Shown here: positions 24,056 to 32,886 of the stretch, one piece after another
Layout of the letters: every line of letters begins with the position of its first letter
Position numbering within the stretch: the first letter of the stretch is position 1
Origin: an uncultured Eubacteriales bacterium
GTDB taxonomy: Bacteria > Bacillota > Clostridia > Lachnospirales > Lachnospiraceae
DNA: 33,447 bases
Direction: 5' to 3'
NCBI GenBank assembly: GCA_949289145.1
Contig: CASEML010000047.1
Coordinates: forward strand, 1-33,447
The notes under the pieces: model-generated
Database searches by the model: none
Told to the model about the DNA's origin: nothing
What the model saw: only the letters and a program-made list of their open reading frames with translations
Position numbers and translations under genes: made by a program

Positions 24056-24404
24056 AGAGGAAAATGTATTGTGTGCAGCCAGCACATACGAACAGAAGTA
24101 TTATTTTAATCAAAGATTTGAGACACTGCCGGTGGGGATTCAGGAAGAATTGCAGATTATGTGTGTATTATTCACCGAAGAAGTGGGCGGAATCTTCAGC
24201 CTTGTATTTGATGATCAGGGAAATCTTGCTTTGGAAACAGAGGCAGATGAAGAAGATATTCTCTATGATGAAATTGGAAGTGCTTTGAAGATAAAACAGC
24301 TTCAGGAAACCAAAAAAGAATTATTTGAATCATTGGAGCTTTTTTATAAGACTTTTATTCTGCACCAGAATATTACCGAACTGCTTACCGAGGAGGAAGA
24401 ATAA
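24042..24404 (+). CDS. DUF6145-like small acidic protein
   Basis: A 120-residue acidic cytosolic protein, alpha/beta in look: YEQKYYFNQRFETLP, a hydrophobic strand QIMCVLFTEEVGGIFSLVFD, an acidic loop (TEADEEDILYDE) and two C-terminal helices. The place between birA and coaX and the sequence style match the DUF6145 family of Lachnospiraceae (from memory, moderate confidence). The ATG at 24042 overlaps the end of birA by 14 bases and has AGAGGA four bases upstream; the ATG at 24048 is the alternative. Function unknown. The coaX start follows directly on its stop codon. Confidence 0.7.
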   Translation: MDMYKEENVLCAASTYEQKYYFNQRFETLPVGIQEELQIMCVLFTEEVGGIFSLVFDDQGNLALETEADEEDILYDEIGSALKIKQLQETKKELFESLELFYKTFILHQNITELLTEEEE

Positions 24405-25175
24405 ATGTTATTAGTAGTAGACATTGGAAATACAAATATTACCTTCGGCGTGTTCCGGGAAGAAGAAGTGGTTGCCACATTTCGGCTGACAACAAAAATG
24501 CCAAGGACTTCGGATGAATATGGAAGTGTCATCTGTAATATGATAGGTTATAACGGTCTGCAGGTAAAAGATATCGATGGTATCATCATAGCTTCTGTAG
24601 TGCCCAATATCATGCACTCCTTTAATAATGCCATTGTGAAATATTTTGCACAGCAGCCGTTGATCGTGGGACCGGGAGTGAAAACGGGAATCAAAGTAAT
24701 GACAGAGAATCCAAGACAGATAGGGGCAGACAGAATTGTGGATGCGGTGGCTGCCTATACATTGTATGGCGGTCCGGTTATTGTCCTTGATTTTGGTACA
24801 GCTACAACTTATGATCTAGTCACATCAGATGGCAGTTTTGTAGCAGGAATTACGGCACCGGGGATTCGTACAGCAGGTGAGGCACTCTGGGAAAAGGCGG
24901 CAAAGCTTCCGGAAATTGAAATCTGCAAGCCAAAAACTATCCTTGCCAAGGAAACCATCAGCAGTATGCAGGCAGGTTTGTTTTATGGACAGATTGGTCA
25001 GACAGAATATATTATCAACAAGATGAAGGAAGAATGTGGATATAAGAATGTAAAAGCAGTGGCCACCGGCGGTCTTGGAAAAATTATTGCACAGGAAACA
25101 GAAGTGATTGATATCTACGATTCTATGCTGACGCTTCATGGATTAAGAATAATTTACAGTAAAAATATAGAATAG
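24405..25175 (+). CDS. coaX: type III pantothenate kinase
   Basis: A 256-residue CoaX, which phosphorylates pantothenate in the first step of coenzyme A synthesis and, unlike type I enzymes, is not feedback-inhibited by CoA. The ASKHA-fold motifs are clear: phosphate-1 loop VVDIGNTN (4-11), GADRIVDAV (the GADR motif with the catalytic Asp), and the phosphate-2 strand [11 protein letters not shown]. Start is supported by GAGGAGG in the end of the previous gene. It ends nine bases before dusB. Confidence 0.95.
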   Translation: MLLVVDIGNTNITFGVFREEEVVATFRLTTKMPRTSDEYGSVICNMIGYNGLQVKDIDGIIIASVVPNIMHSFNNAIVKYFAQQPLIVGPGVKTGIKVMTENPRQIGADRIVDAVAAYTLYGGPVIVLDFGTATTYDLVTSDGSFVAGITAPGIRTAGEALWEKAAKLPEIEICKPKTILAKETISSMQAGLFYGQIGQTEYIINKMKEECGYKNVKAVATGGLGKIIAQETEVIDIYDSMLTLHGLRIIYSKNIE

Positions 25176-25183
25176 GAAATGAA

Positions 25184-26143
25184 ATGAAACTTAAGATTGG
25201 CAATGTAACATTGGAAAATAACGTTGTATTGGCGCCTATGGCAGGCGTTACGGATTTGCCTTTTCGTCTTTTGTGCAAGGAGATGGGGGCGGGATTGATC
25301 TGTATGGAAATGGTCAGTGCAAAAGCCATATTCTACAATAACAAAAATACCATAGATTTATTACAGATTCATGAAAAGGAATGTCCTGTATCCTTGCAAT
25401 TTTTTGGTTCCGATCCTAAGATTATGGCGGAAATGGCAAAAAAAATAGAAGAAAGACCGTTTTCCATACTGGATATTAATATGGGCTGTCCGGTTCCAAA
25501 AGTGGTGAATAATCATGAAGGTTCGGCTTTGATGAAAGACCCGGAACTTGCAGAGGAAATTGTGAGAAACGTTGTGAAAGCAATTAAGAAGCCGGTTACC
25601 GTAAAAATTCGCAAGGGATTTGATGAGGAACATATCAATGCAGTGGAAATGGCAAAACGTATGGAAGAGGCCGGCGCCAGTGCGATTGCAGTTCACGGGA
25701 GAACCAGAGAACAGTACTACTCCGGCAAAGCGGATTGGGACATTATTGCTCAGGTGAAAGAAGCAGTAACCATTCCAGTGATAGGAAACGGTGACATTTT
25801 TAGACCGGAAGATGGAAAACACATGTTGGAACAGACCGGCTGTGATGGAATAATGGTAGGCAGGGGTGCCAGAGGAAATCCCTGGATATTCAGAGAACTC
25901 AATGCATATTTAGAACGAGGAGAGAAAATAGAGGGCCCCACACCAGAGGAAATTAAAGAAATGATAGTAAAACATGCAAAACTTCAACTGGAGTACAAGG
26001 GAGAGTACACAGCAGTGCGGGAAATGCGCAAGCACATCTCATGGTACACAGGCGGCCTGCCCCATTCAGCGGCACTCAGAAGAGCTGTGAATACGGCTGA
26101 GTCTATGGAGAGTCTGCAACAATTACTTGACGAATGGCTGTAG
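25184..26143 (+). CDS. dusB: tRNA dihydrouridine synthase DusB
   Basis: A 319-residue flavoprotein that reduces uridines in the tRNA D-loop. The TIM barrel holds FMN through LAPMAGVTD (17-25) and GNGDIF / GRGARGNPW. The catalytic Cys102 is in NMGCPVPKV. VKIRKGF and AVHGRTREQ bind the substrate side. The C-terminal helical domain (from about 245) is complete, ending at LLDEWL. The ribosome binding site AGGAAATG is modest. The greA promoter lies within the last codons of this gene. Confidence 0.95.
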   Translation: MKLKIGNVTLENNVVLAPMAGVTDLPFRLLCKEMGAGLICMEMVSAKAIFYNNKNTIDLLQIHEKECPVSLQFFGSDPKIMAEMAKKIEERPFSILDINMGCPVPKVVNNHEGSALMKDPELAEEIVRNVVKAIKKPVTVKIRKGFDEEHINAVEMAKRMEEAGASAIAVHGRTREQYYSGKADWDIIAQVKEAVTIPVIGNGDIFRPEDGKHMLEQTGCDGIMVGRGARGNPWIFRELNAYLERGEKIEGPTPEEIKEMIVKHAKLQLEYKGEYTAVREMRKHISWYTGGLPHSAALRRAVNTAESMESLQQLLDEWL

Positions 26144-26155
26144 GTGTTTTATAAT
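26127..26155 (+). promoter_or_regulatory. internal promoter for greA-lysS
   Basis: TTGACG (26127-26132), exactly 17 bases, consensus TATAAT (26150-26155). The -35 is inside the 3' end of dusB, the -10 just past its stop. It would let greA and lysS be made independently of the longer operon. Confidence 0.8.
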
Positions 26156-26202
26156 ATTAAAACTGTGAAATTTGATAAATGTAAATTGGAAGGGTGAATG
26201 AG

Positions 26203-26685
26203 ATGAGCGAAAAGAAGAATCTTTTGACATATGAAGGACTTAGAAAATTAGAAGATGAATTAGAGGATTTAAAAACAGTAAAGAGAAAAGAAGTGGCAGA
26301 AAAGATTAAGGAAGCCAGAGAACAGGGGGACTTATCTGAAAATGCAGAATATGATGCAGCAAAAGATGAACAGAGAGATATTGAAGCAAGAATTGAAGAA
26401 ATCGAAAAGATTTTAAAAAACGCAGAAGTTGTAGTAGAGGATGAAGTAGATTTAGATAAAATTAATGTGGGATGCCGTGTAAAGGTATTTGACATGGAAT
26501 ATGAGGAAGAGATGGAATTTAAGTTAGTTGGTTCTACGGAAGCAAACAGCTTACAAGGTAAGATTTCCAATGAATCACCGGTAGGTCATGCCTTGATCGG
26601 TGCCAAGATTGGCGATGTGGTGGAGGTAGAAACACAGGCAGGAATTATCAAGTATAAAGTGTTAGAAATTCAGAGATCAAACTAA
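26203..26685 (+). CDS. greA: transcription elongation factor GreA
   Basis: A 160-residue Gre factor that rescues backtracked RNA polymerase by stimulating transcript cleavage. The N-terminal coiled coil (about 1-77) has the tip motif [12 protein letters not shown] with the acidic pair needed for cleavage. The C-terminal FKBP-like domain (about 82-160) ends in [10 protein letters not shown]. The ATG at 26203 has GGAAGGG eight bases upstream; a GTG at 26194 falls within that site and is unlikely. Confidence 0.96.
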   Translation: MSEKKNLLTYEGLRKLEDELEDLKTVKRKEVAEKIKEAREQGDLSENAEYDAAKDEQRDIEARIEEIEKILKNAEVVVEDEVDLDKINVGCRVKVFDMEYEEEMEFKLVGSTEANSLQGKISNESPVGHALIGAKIGDVVEVETQAGIIKYKVLEIQRSN

Positions 26686-26696
26686 GGAGTGCAAAG

Positions 26697-28193
26697 ATGG
26701 CTGAACAGAAGAATGAACAGGTAAAAGAGCAGGATATTAACCAATTATTAAAGGTTCGTCGTGAAAAGCTTGCAGACTTGCAGGCAGCGGGAAAGAACCC
26801 ATTTGAAATCACAAAATATGATGTGACACATCACAGCATGGAAATCAAAGATAACTTTGCTGAATTAGAAGGAAAAACCGTAACTGTGGCGGGACGTGTT
26901 ATGTCAAAACGTGTTATGGGTAAGGCTTCTTTCTGTAATATTCAAGATTTACAGGGTTCCATCCAGTCTTATGTGGCAAGAGACAATGTAGGTGAAGAAT
27001 CTTACAAGGATTTCAAAAAATTTGATATTGGTGATATTGTCGGAATCAAGGGACAGGTGTTTGAAACAAAAACAGGAGAAAAATCTATTCACGCAGAAGA
27101 GGTAACTTTATTATCTAAGAGTTTACAGATACTTCCTGAAAAATTCCATGGCTTAACCAATACGGACATTCGTTATCGCCAGAGATATGTAGATTTAATT
27201 ATGAATCAGGACGTAAAGGAGACTTTTATTGCACGTTCTAAGATTATAAGCTCCATCCGCCGTTATCTGGATGGCAACGGCTTTATGGAAGTGGAAACAC
27301 CGATGTTAGTGGCTAATGCAGGCGGTGCTGCTGCAAGACCATTTGAAACTTACTACAATGCTTTAGACGAAAGTGTAAAGCTTCGTATCTCCTTAGAGTT
27401 GTATTTAAAGAGACTAATCGTAGGCGGATTAGAGAGAGTATATGAAATTGGACGTGTATTCCGCAACGAGGGCTTGGATACCAGGCATAATCCTGAGTTT
27501 ACTCTGATGGAATTATATCAGGCATATACAGACTATAACGGAATGATGGATTTGACAGAAAACTTGTACCGCCATGTGGCGCAGGAAGTGTGCGGTTCTT
27601 TAGTAATTCCTTATGCAGATGCAGAAATCGACCTTTCCAAGCCATTTGAACGTCTTACTATGGTAGATGCAGTGAAAAAGTATGCAGGCGTAGATTTTAA
27701 CGAAGTAAAGACCTTGGAGGAAGCACAAAGTCTGGCAGACCAGCACCATATCCAATACGAGAAACATCACAAGAAAGGCGATATTCTGAACTTGTTCTTC
27801 GAAGAATTCGTAGAAGAAAAATTAATTCAGCCAACCTTTATTATGGATCATCCGGTGGAAATTTCTCCATTAACCAAGAGAAAGCCTGAAAATCCCGATT
27901 ACGTGGAACGTTTTGAATTCTTTATCTATGGACGTGAAATGGCGAATGCCTATTCAGAGCTAAACGATCCTATTGACCAGAGAGAACGTTTCAAGGCACA
28001 GGAGGAATTGTTGGCACTAGGTAATGAGGAAGCCAACACAACCGATGAAGACTTTTTGAATGCATTAGAAATCGGCATGCCGCCGACGGGAGGAATTGGA
28101 TTTGGAATTGACCGAATGGTGATGCTGTTTACCAATTCACCGGCAATTAGAGATGTGCTGTTGTTCCCGACGATGAAGTCATTGGATAAATAG
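26697..28193 (+). CDS. lysS: lysyl-tRNA synthetase, class II
   Basis: A 498-residue class IIb aminoacyl-tRNA synthetase. An OB-fold anticodon-binding domain (about 55-165, [21 protein letters not shown]) precedes the catalytic core. Motif 1 is [19 protein letters not shown], motif 2 [14 protein letters not shown], and motif 3 [12 protein letters not shown] near the C terminus. Complete in length. It starts 11 bases after greA with AAGGAG. The integrative element begins shortly after its stop codon, so lysS marks the chromosomal side of the junction. Confidence 0.97.
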   Translation: MAEQKNEQVKEQDINQLLKVRREKLADLQAAGKNPFEITKYDVTHHSMEIKDNFAELEGKTVTVAGRVMSKRVMGKASFCNIQDLQGSIQSYVARDNVGEESYKDFKKFDIGDIVGIKGQVFETKTGEKSIHAEEVTLLSKSLQILPEKFHGLTNTDIRYRQRYVDLIMNQDVKETFIARSKIISSIRRYLDGNGFMEVETPMLVANAGGAAARPFETYYNALDESVKLRISLELYLKRLIVGGLERVYEIGRVFRNEGLDTRHNPEFTLMELYQAYTDYNGMMDLTENLYRHVAQEVCGSLVIPYADAEIDLSKPFERLTMVDAVKKYAGVDFNEVKTLEEAQSLADQHHIQYEKHHKKGDILNLFFEEFVEEKLIQPTFIMDHPVEISPLTKRKPENPDYVERFEFFIYGREMANAYSELNDPIDQRERFKAQEELLALGNEEANTTDEDFLNALEIGMPPTGGIGFGIDRMVMLFTNSPAIRDVLLFPTMKSLDK

Positions 28194-28234
28194 AGCTAGT
28201 AAAATCAAGGGCTTGCGGAACTTTTAGTTGTATG

Positions 28235-28254
28235 GTACGACAAGAGTACGACAA
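28235..28254. repeat. direct repeat of GTACGACAA near the element end
   Basis: Two perfect 9-mers 11 bp apart, one helical turn, 42 bases after lysS. This could be an arm or core site for the element's recombinase; inference from location only. Confidence 0.45.
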
Positions 28255-28330
28255 ATTAACCTCTCTTAAAGGGTTAAAATAAACGATTTTAAATTAAATC
28301 GTGTCAGTCCAACTTAATATTTTGTACTTT

Positions 28331-28374
28331 AAGGACATTTTTCTAAAAGAGATTTTAGAGAAGTGTCCTTTTTT
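28331..28374 (+). terminator. terminator at the left end of the element
   Basis: AAGGACA (28331-28337) pairs with TGTCCTT, and CTAAAA pairs with TTTTAG inside, with a few internal mismatches. A T6 tract follows. It insulates the element genes from lysS transcription. Confidence 0.8.
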
Positions 28375-28411
28375 GTTATGGTCAAACAATTAAGAATTGG
28401 AGGAATGTAAT

Positions 28412-28876
28412 ATGAATAATACAGCGTTAGGAGCAAAAAAAGATAATATTATTTTTATCAGCGATACACATGAAAAATTCTACTATGAGAAATTAAAAGA
28501 AGTAAGGTATCAAGACGTATATCATAAAGCTCTGGTATATTGTCTTGGCATCAGTGATGATGTAAGAAGAAATGTGAATAACATTTATGATTTTAAGACA
28601 GGATGTGTAAAAACAAAATGTCTACATGAAGGCTGGCAGACCAGAGGTAGTATAAAAGTAGTCAGAATGGCATTTAACTTATATTGTGATGGAACACCAA
28701 GTGTAAATGACTATGAGGATGTAGAAGAACAGGTAGACGAGTGCAGGCGATATACGGTGGACGAGTTGTTCTGTTGTGCCTATGCACCATATTTTTGGCA
28801 GGCGATACAGATTCGTTATCCGGAATATGCAACTTATAACAAGAATTTGTATGCTTTATTTGGAGGAACAGACTAA
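28412..28876 (+). CDS. DUF6075 family protein of integrative elements
   Basis: A 154-residue cytosolic protein opening with NNTALGAKKDNIIFISDTHE and closing with RYPEYATYNKNLYALFGG, the DUF6075 pattern known from the first positions of Tn1549-like elements (family name from memory). It has seven Cys in 154 residues, including an FCCAYAPYFWQ segment, and no membrane helix. The ATG at 28412 lies eight bases after GGAGG (28399-28403). It overlaps the next small gene by one base (TAATG). Function unknown; its constant place beside ParA/ParB/RepA suggests a role in element maintenance. Confidence 0.8.
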   Translation: MNNTALGAKKDNIIFISDTHEKFYYEKLKEVRYQDVYHKALVYCLGISDDVRRNVNNIYDFKTGCVKTKCLHEGWQTRGSIKVVRMAFNLYCDGTPSVNDYEDVEEQVDECRRYTVDELFCCAYAPYFWQAIQIRYPEYATYNKNLYALFGGTD

Positions 28877-29049
28877 TGTTAAAAGTAAGATTGATGGGAA
28901 CAAAGAATGATATTAAATGGTTTGGAAAGATTTTGCAGAGAAATCCCAAAATTGAAATGACAGAGTTTTCAGATTTATATCCTAATAAGGGGACAAAAAA
29001 ATTCCACAGAGCGTATGTGGAAATTAAGAAACGTAATGTAAAAGAATAG
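28876..29049 (+). CDS. DUF3970 family small protein
   Basis: A 57-residue basic protein, MLKVRLMGTKNDIKWFGKIL at the N terminus, then FSDLYPNKGTKKFHRAYVEIKKR. The VRLxGTKNDIKWF start followed by a YVEIK strand is the DUF3970 pattern, a small beta-alpha protein found in mobile elements. It is translationally coupled to the DUF6075 gene (overlapping TAATG at 28874-28878) and ends 22 bases before ParA. Function unknown. Confidence 0.75.
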   Translation: MLKVRLMGTKNDIKWFGKILQRNPKIEMTEFSDLYPNKGTKKFHRAYVEIKKRNVKE

Positions 29050-29071
29050 TAGAAAGCAAAGGAGAATTATC

Positions 29072-29854
29072 ATGTGTAGAATAATCGCAATCGCAAATCA
29101 AAAGGGTGGTGTAGGAAAAACTACCACAACAAGTAATTTAGGAGTAGGACTTGCAAAACAAGGAAAAAAGGTATTGTTAGTGGATGCAGATGCCCAAGGG
29201 AGCCTTACCGCAAGTTTAGGATATACAGAACCGGATGAATTAGAAGTTACACTGGCAACTATTATGGGAAAATTGATAAATGATGAAGAAGTTGAGCCTA
29301 TGGAGGGCATTTTACATCACGAGGAAGGAATAGACCTTATGCCGAGCAATATTGAATTGTCTGGGTTAGAAGTATCTCTTGTAAATGTTATGAGCAGAGA
29401 ACGGATTATGCAGGAGTACATAAATATTGTTAAGGAATATTACGATTACATTTTGATTGACTGTATGCCTTCCCTTGGCATGATTACCATAAATGCTTTT
29501 GCTTGTGCGGATAGTATTTTAATTCCGGTACAGGCGGCATATTTACCGGTGAAAGGTTTACAACAACTGATTAAGACTATCGGCAAGGTAAAACGCCAAA
29601 TCAATCCTAAATTGGGCATAGAGGGTATTTTGCTGACCATGGTAGACAGTAGAACGAACTATGCAAAAGATATTAGTACCATGTTGAGAGAGAGTTACGG
29701 AAGTAAGGTAAGGATATTTACTAATAACATTCCAGTTTCCGTTAGAGCAGCAGAGATTTCTGCGGAAGGTGTCAGTATCTTTGCACATGATCCAAAAGGG
29801 AAGGTGGCTTCTGCCTACCTTTCCTTAACAGAGGAGGTGCTGGCAAATGAGTAA
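29072..29854 (+). CDS. parA: ParA family partition ATPase
   Basis: A 260-residue Soj/ParA-type ATPase for segregation of the element when it exists as a circle. The deviant Walker A is KGGVGKT (11-17) with signature Lys11 and Lys16. The A' and B motifs are LLVDADAQGS and ILIDCMPSLG. It lacks the N-terminal DNA-binding HTH of P1-type ParA, so it is the short Soj type and should bind DNA nonspecifically as a dimer. AAAGGAG precedes the ATG. It overlaps the ParB gene by 8 bases. Confidence 0.93.
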   Translation: MCRIIAIANQKGGVGKTTTTSNLGVGLAKQGKKVLLVDADAQGSLTASLGYTEPDELEVTLATIMGKLINDEEVEPMEGILHHEEGIDLMPSNIELSGLEVSLVNVMSRERIMQEYINIVKEYYDYILIDCMPSLGMITINAFACADSILIPVQAAYLPVKGLQQLIKTIGKVKRQINPKLGIEGILLTMVDSRTNYAKDISTMLRESYGSKVRIFTNNIPVSVRAAEISAEGVSIFAHDPKGKVASAYLSLTEEVLANE

Positions 29855-30737
29855 AACAACAAAGACAGGAAGTGCAGCTAAAATTAAAATAGATAGTTTT
29901 GATGATTTGTTTGGAGAAAATACCTTGCAAGGGAATGGAGCAGAGCAAATTATCATCGCTCCTATAAAAGACCTGTATCCATTTAAAGAACACCCTTTCC
30001 AGGTAGTGGATGATGAAAAGATGCAGGAAACAACGGAAAGTATCCGTCAGTATGGTGTACTTGTTCCGGGGATTGCAAGACCTAGAATGGGTGGTGGTTA
30101 TGAAATCATAGCTGGACACCGTAGAAAAAGAGGTTCTGAGCTTGCAGATAAGACAGAAATGCCCATTATTGTCAGGAATTATACTGATGATGAAGCAACA
30201 ATTATTATGGTGGATTCCAATATTCAACGTGAGGATATTTTACCAAGTGAAAAAGCCAAAGCCTATAAAATGAAATATGAAGCCATGAAACATCAGGGAA
30301 AGAAAGCAGGTATGAATACACTTGATAAAGTAGGAGAAGCAGCCGGAGAAAATGCAAAAAAGGTACAAAGATATGTTTGGTTATCCCGGCTGTCGGATGA
30401 GCTTCTTGATATGGTGGATAAAAAGAAAATAGGATTTTCTCAAGGAGTGGATATTTCCTTTTTACCAGAGGAAGCACAGCAATGGGTACAGGTCATTCTG
30501 GAGGAACAAAGCTGCAATGTCAGCATGGTACAATCCGGAAAGCTCAAGGAATATGGTAAGAAAGGAGAACTTACCTTTGCTATGGTTCGGCTGATTCTGA
30601 CAGAAGAAAAGCCCAAAGAAAGAAAAGTAACACTGAAAGCGGATAAAATCAGCAAATATTTTGAAGAAGATTGTAGCAGTGAAGAAATAGAGAACATTAT
30701 CATTCAGTTATTAGATGAGTGGAAAAACAGACAGTAG
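29847..30737 (+). CDS. parB: ParB/Spo0J family partition protein
   Basis: A 296-residue centromere-binding protein. The N-terminal ParB domain (about 35-125) has IKDLYPFKEHPFQV and the GHRRKRGSELA motif of CTP-binding ParB proteins. Then DSNIQREDILPSEKAKAY and a central HTH region (about 150-205, GEAAGENAKKVQRYVWLSRL) follow. The C-terminal part is charged and probably dimerises. Start ATG at 29847 within the end of parA, so the two are translated together. No canonical parS (TGTTTCACGTGAAACA) was seen in the window; its site is probably element-specific. Confidence 0.9.
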   Translation: MSKTTKTGSAAKIKIDSFDDLFGENTLQGNGAEQIIIAPIKDLYPFKEHPFQVVDDEKMQETTESIRQYGVLVPGIARPRMGGGYEIIAGHRRKRGSELADKTEMPIIVRNYTDDEATIIMVDSNIQREDILPSEKAKAYKMKYEAMKHQGKKAGMNTLDKVGEAAGENAKKVQRYVWLSRLSDELLDMVDKKKIGFSQGVDISFLPEEAQQWVQVILEEQSCNVSMVQSGKLKEYGKKGELTFAMVRLILTEEKPKERKVTLKADKISKYFEEDCSSEEIENIIIQLLDEWKNRQ

Positions 30738-30752
30738 AAAGGAGGAAGCAGA

Positions 30753-31817
30753 ATGGATGGCGGTTTGAAATTTGATTATTATTACGGTGAAGAAGCAGAA
30801 CAGTTTTCCTTTTATCGTGTTCCAAGATTATTGATTAAAGATGAGCGTTTCAAAGGTTTATCCAGTGATGCAAAGCTCCTTTACGGTCTTATGTTAGACA
30901 GAATGTCCTTATCAATAAAAAATGCCTGGTTTGATGATGAAAACAGGGCATATATCCATTATACGGTGGAAAACATTATGGAAGATTTGGGATGTGCCAG
31001 AGCCACTTGTGCAAAGATAATTGCAGAGCTTGATAGTAAAAAAGGTATTGGTCTGATTGAAAAGAAAAGACAGGGGCTTGGAAAACCGGATATTATTTAT
31101 GTGAAAAATTTTGTGGTTATAGAACAAAATACAAAGCCTGAAAAGAACGAAAAAGAGTCTGCTAATACTGATGTTTCTACAGAAGTTCAAAATTTGAATG
31201 TCAAGAAGTCAAATAATCATATTTCCAGAAGTTCAAAATTTGAACTTCAAGAAATTCAAAAAACAGATTTCAAGAAATTCAATAATCAGACCTCTGGAAG
31301 TTCAGAAAATGAACTTCAAGAAGTTCAAGAAATGAACGCTAATTATAACAATATTAGTTATACTGATTCTAGTTATAACAATCCTATCTATCAATCCAGT
31401 AATGAAGCAGAAGAAATGATGGATGGGATGGATGATGTCAACGCATACATAGAAATCATTAAAGAAAATATTGAATATGAGCATTTCATGCAGTATGGTT
31501 CTTATCGGGATAAGAGCTTGTATGAGGAACTTTTTGAGATTATTTGTGAGATTGTTTGTGTAAGGCATAAGACTGTAAAAATTGGTAAAGATGATTACCC
31601 GTATGAGCTGGTAAAATCAAAGTTTTTAAAATTAAATAGCTCACACCTTGAATATGTGATTCGATGTATGCAGAACACAACAACCAAGATTAGTAATATA
31701 AAGGCATACATGGTAACTGCACTTTATAATGCACCAAGTACCATAAATCATTATTATCAGCAGGAAGTGCAACATGATATGTTCGGGGGTGGATGGATTG
31801 AAAAGGGTATTATTTAA
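30753..31817 (+). CDS. RepA_N-type replication initiator (with DUF6017-like C terminus)
   Basis: A 354-residue initiator. The N-terminal RepA_N winged-helix domain (about 15-125) reads FSFYRVPRLLIKDERFKGLSSDAKLLYGLMLDRM, then YTVENIMEDLGC and KIIAELDSKKGIGLIEKKRQGLGKPDIIYV. A variable, low-complexity middle (about 130-225) contains two 23-residue imperfect repeats rich in Asn, Ser and Gln. The C-terminal domain (about 225-345) matches the DUF6017 type of element-borne initiators. The ATG follows AAAGGAGG. In RepA_N plasmids the origin lies inside the rep gene itself; the repeats at 31182-31337 fit that. On a conjugative element it would support rolling or theta replication of the circular form. 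Confidence 0.87.
   Translation: MDGGLKFDYYYGEEAEQFSFYRVPRLLIKDERFKGLSSDAKLLYGLMLDRMSLSIKNAWFDDENRAYIHYTVENIMEDLGCARATCAKIIAELDSKKGIGLIEKKRQGLGKPDIIYVKNFVVIEQNTKPEKNEKESANTDVSTEVQNLNVKKSNNHISRSSKFELQEIQKTDFKKFNNQTSGSSENELQEVQEMNANYNNISYTDSSYNNPIYQSSNEAEEMMDGMDDVNAYIEIIKENIEYEHFMQYGSYRDKSLYEELFEIICEIVCVRHKTVKIGKDDYPYELVKSKFLKLNSSHLEYVIRCMQNTTTKISNIKAYMVTALYNAPSTINHYYQQEVQHDMFGGGWIEKGII
31182..31337. repeat. iteron-like repeats inside the initiator gene, candidate origin
   Basis: Four copies of GAAGTTCA-N5-TGAA start at 31182, 31228, 31297 and 31320. The copies at 31228-31248 and 31297-31317 extend to inverted repeats with GAAGTTCA and TGAACTTC arms. Superimposed is an imperfect tandem repeat of 69 bp (31201 onward and 31270 onward). 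They fall in the low-complexity linker between the two protein domains, the place where RepA_N replicons keep their origin. Confidence 0.6.
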
Positions 31818-32133
31818 GATTGTTCTTCCAGCAACTGGGATTGCTTTATGGATGCTGACTTGTTATCCAGTATGCAACAAGGCAGATGGATTTGATTTAT
31901 TTTTATATTGGATTATGGTAGGCTGTCCCTTTGGAATACATCGGATGTGTCTGTGGCTGGTTCCAAGAAACTTCGGTATCAGTGGAAGCATAGGAATATT
32001 GGCACTGAATTGTATTATAGGCGGTTTGATTGGAGGAGTTGTAGTTATTATTAAGATATTTTGCATAGTGGCAGAATTTGTGAGTATAGTAATGGAATAC
32101 TTCCGGACAAAAAGTCCAAAAGTGGAAATATAG
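31798..32133 (+). CDS. DUF6050 family membrane protein
   Basis: A 111-residue membrane protein of integrative elements (family name from memory). Three hydrophobic segments are visible: FKIVLPATGIALWMLTCY (about 5-22), LFLYWIMVGCPFGIHRMCLW (about 32-52) and a Gly/Ile-rich one, ILALNCIIGGLIGGVVVI (about 64-88). The start is a TTG at 31798, five bases after GGGGTGG, giving MKRVLFKIV; an in-frame ATG at 31774 lacks a good ribosome binding site. The gene overlaps the end of the initiator gene by 20 bases. Role unknown. Confidence 0.7.
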   Translation: MKRVLFKIVLPATGIALWMLTCYPVCNKADGFDLFLYWIMVGCPFGIHRMCLWLVPRNFGISGSIGILALNCIIGGLIGGVVVIIKIFCIVAEFVSIVMEYFRTKSPKVEI

Positions 32134-32162
32134 AACTTATGGACAATTTGTCCAAAAGCAGG

Positions 32163-32190
32163 GCAGTCAGAATGTGGCTGCTCTTTTCTT
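32163..32190 (+). terminator. weak terminator after the DUF6050 gene
   Basis: GCAGTCA (32163-32169) pairs with TGGCTGC (32175-32181) with one G-T pair, followed by TCTTTTCTT. GGACA-rich small inverted repeats (GGACAATTTGTCC near 32141) precede it. Confidence 0.5.
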
Positions 32191-32212
32191 ATCAATAACA
32201 GGAGGAAAAATT

Positions 32213-32859
32213 ATGGAGTCCATGAGAGAAGTTGACAGAGTTATGAAGAGAGAAATAAAAAAGGAAGTACACCGATACAGTTTGAACAGTTGGGATTTGG
32301 AGATTACAGTTATAATGAGATTACGTCAAAGGAGAAATTGTTGCAGGTGCTTTCATATTTGTTGCGAATTGGAGAATATGAACAGTTTGCCGGGAAAACC
32401 ATAGGGAACAATGTGTATATGGATGTGAGAGGGAAAAAAGTTGTATTTAAAAGAACAAGACTGACCTATGAGAGAAACAATATCTTTGCAACAATCAAGA
32501 GGTTGGCAAAGAAATATAAGCCAGATTATGCGGGGAAGGTGTATCTAGAAACAGTTAGGTGTTTCTTTAGCATAGGTGAGGAAGAATTGGAAAAGTGCCG
32601 ATATAATTATCAGGGTAAAGATACGTATGCTTTTGTGCTGTCTGATAAGTATATCATGGCTTTGTATACATACTGCTTAACTGCAAGAAAAGCAGTTGCG
32701 TTGGAGGATATGGAGCTGGAGGGAATTTCGAAAACAGAGCTTGGTATGGTAAAATTAGAGAGTGTAAGAGAAGTATTGTTTCAAGCATTATTGCTTGATG
32801 ATGTGAAGTTTGAAGATGGCAATATGCATGTGAATCTATGTACAGTATATGTGTTATAA
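32213..32859 (+). CDS. conserved element protein with frame break at A AAA AAG
   Basis: The strong GGAGG before ATG 32213 opens a frame that reads MESMREVDRVMKREIKK and then runs out of frame to TAG 32404 (63 codons). The main body of the protein (GSTPIQFEQLGFGDYSYNE ... CTVYVL, to 32859) is in the -1 frame. That frame is open from 32236 but has no start codon before a TTG at 32290, which lacks a ribosome binding site. The frames join exactly at A AAA AAG (32257-32263), in the phase required for -1 slippage, giving 215 residues. One extra A in the A6 run would also restore the frame. The joined protein is soluble, mixed alpha/beta and of unknown function; similar proteins accompany RepA/DUF6050 in related elements. 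So this is either a programmed frameshift, a one-base deletion, or a read error. Confidence 0.7.
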
Positions 32860-32886
32860 AAATGATTTTGTGTAGGAGGGATTAAC

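Larger units (their letters stand above)
28194..28411. other. probable chromosome / integrative element junction
   Basis: A 218-base region without a gene. It holds two direct copies of GTACGACAA at 11-bp period (28235-28243 and 28246-28254), an inverted repeat TTAACC/GGTTAA (28256-28277), a second one ACGATTT/AAATCGT with 6-base spacer (28283-28302), and a terminator (28331-28374). Gene content switches from housekeeping to mobile-element genes across it, so an attachment site is likely here. The exact core cannot be set without the other end. Confidence 0.5.

Noticed and set aside
26144-26202. T-box or lysine riboswitch before greA-lysS
   Set aside because: The leader after the promoter is under 50 bases, too short for either, and no T-box or L-box conserved sequence is seen.
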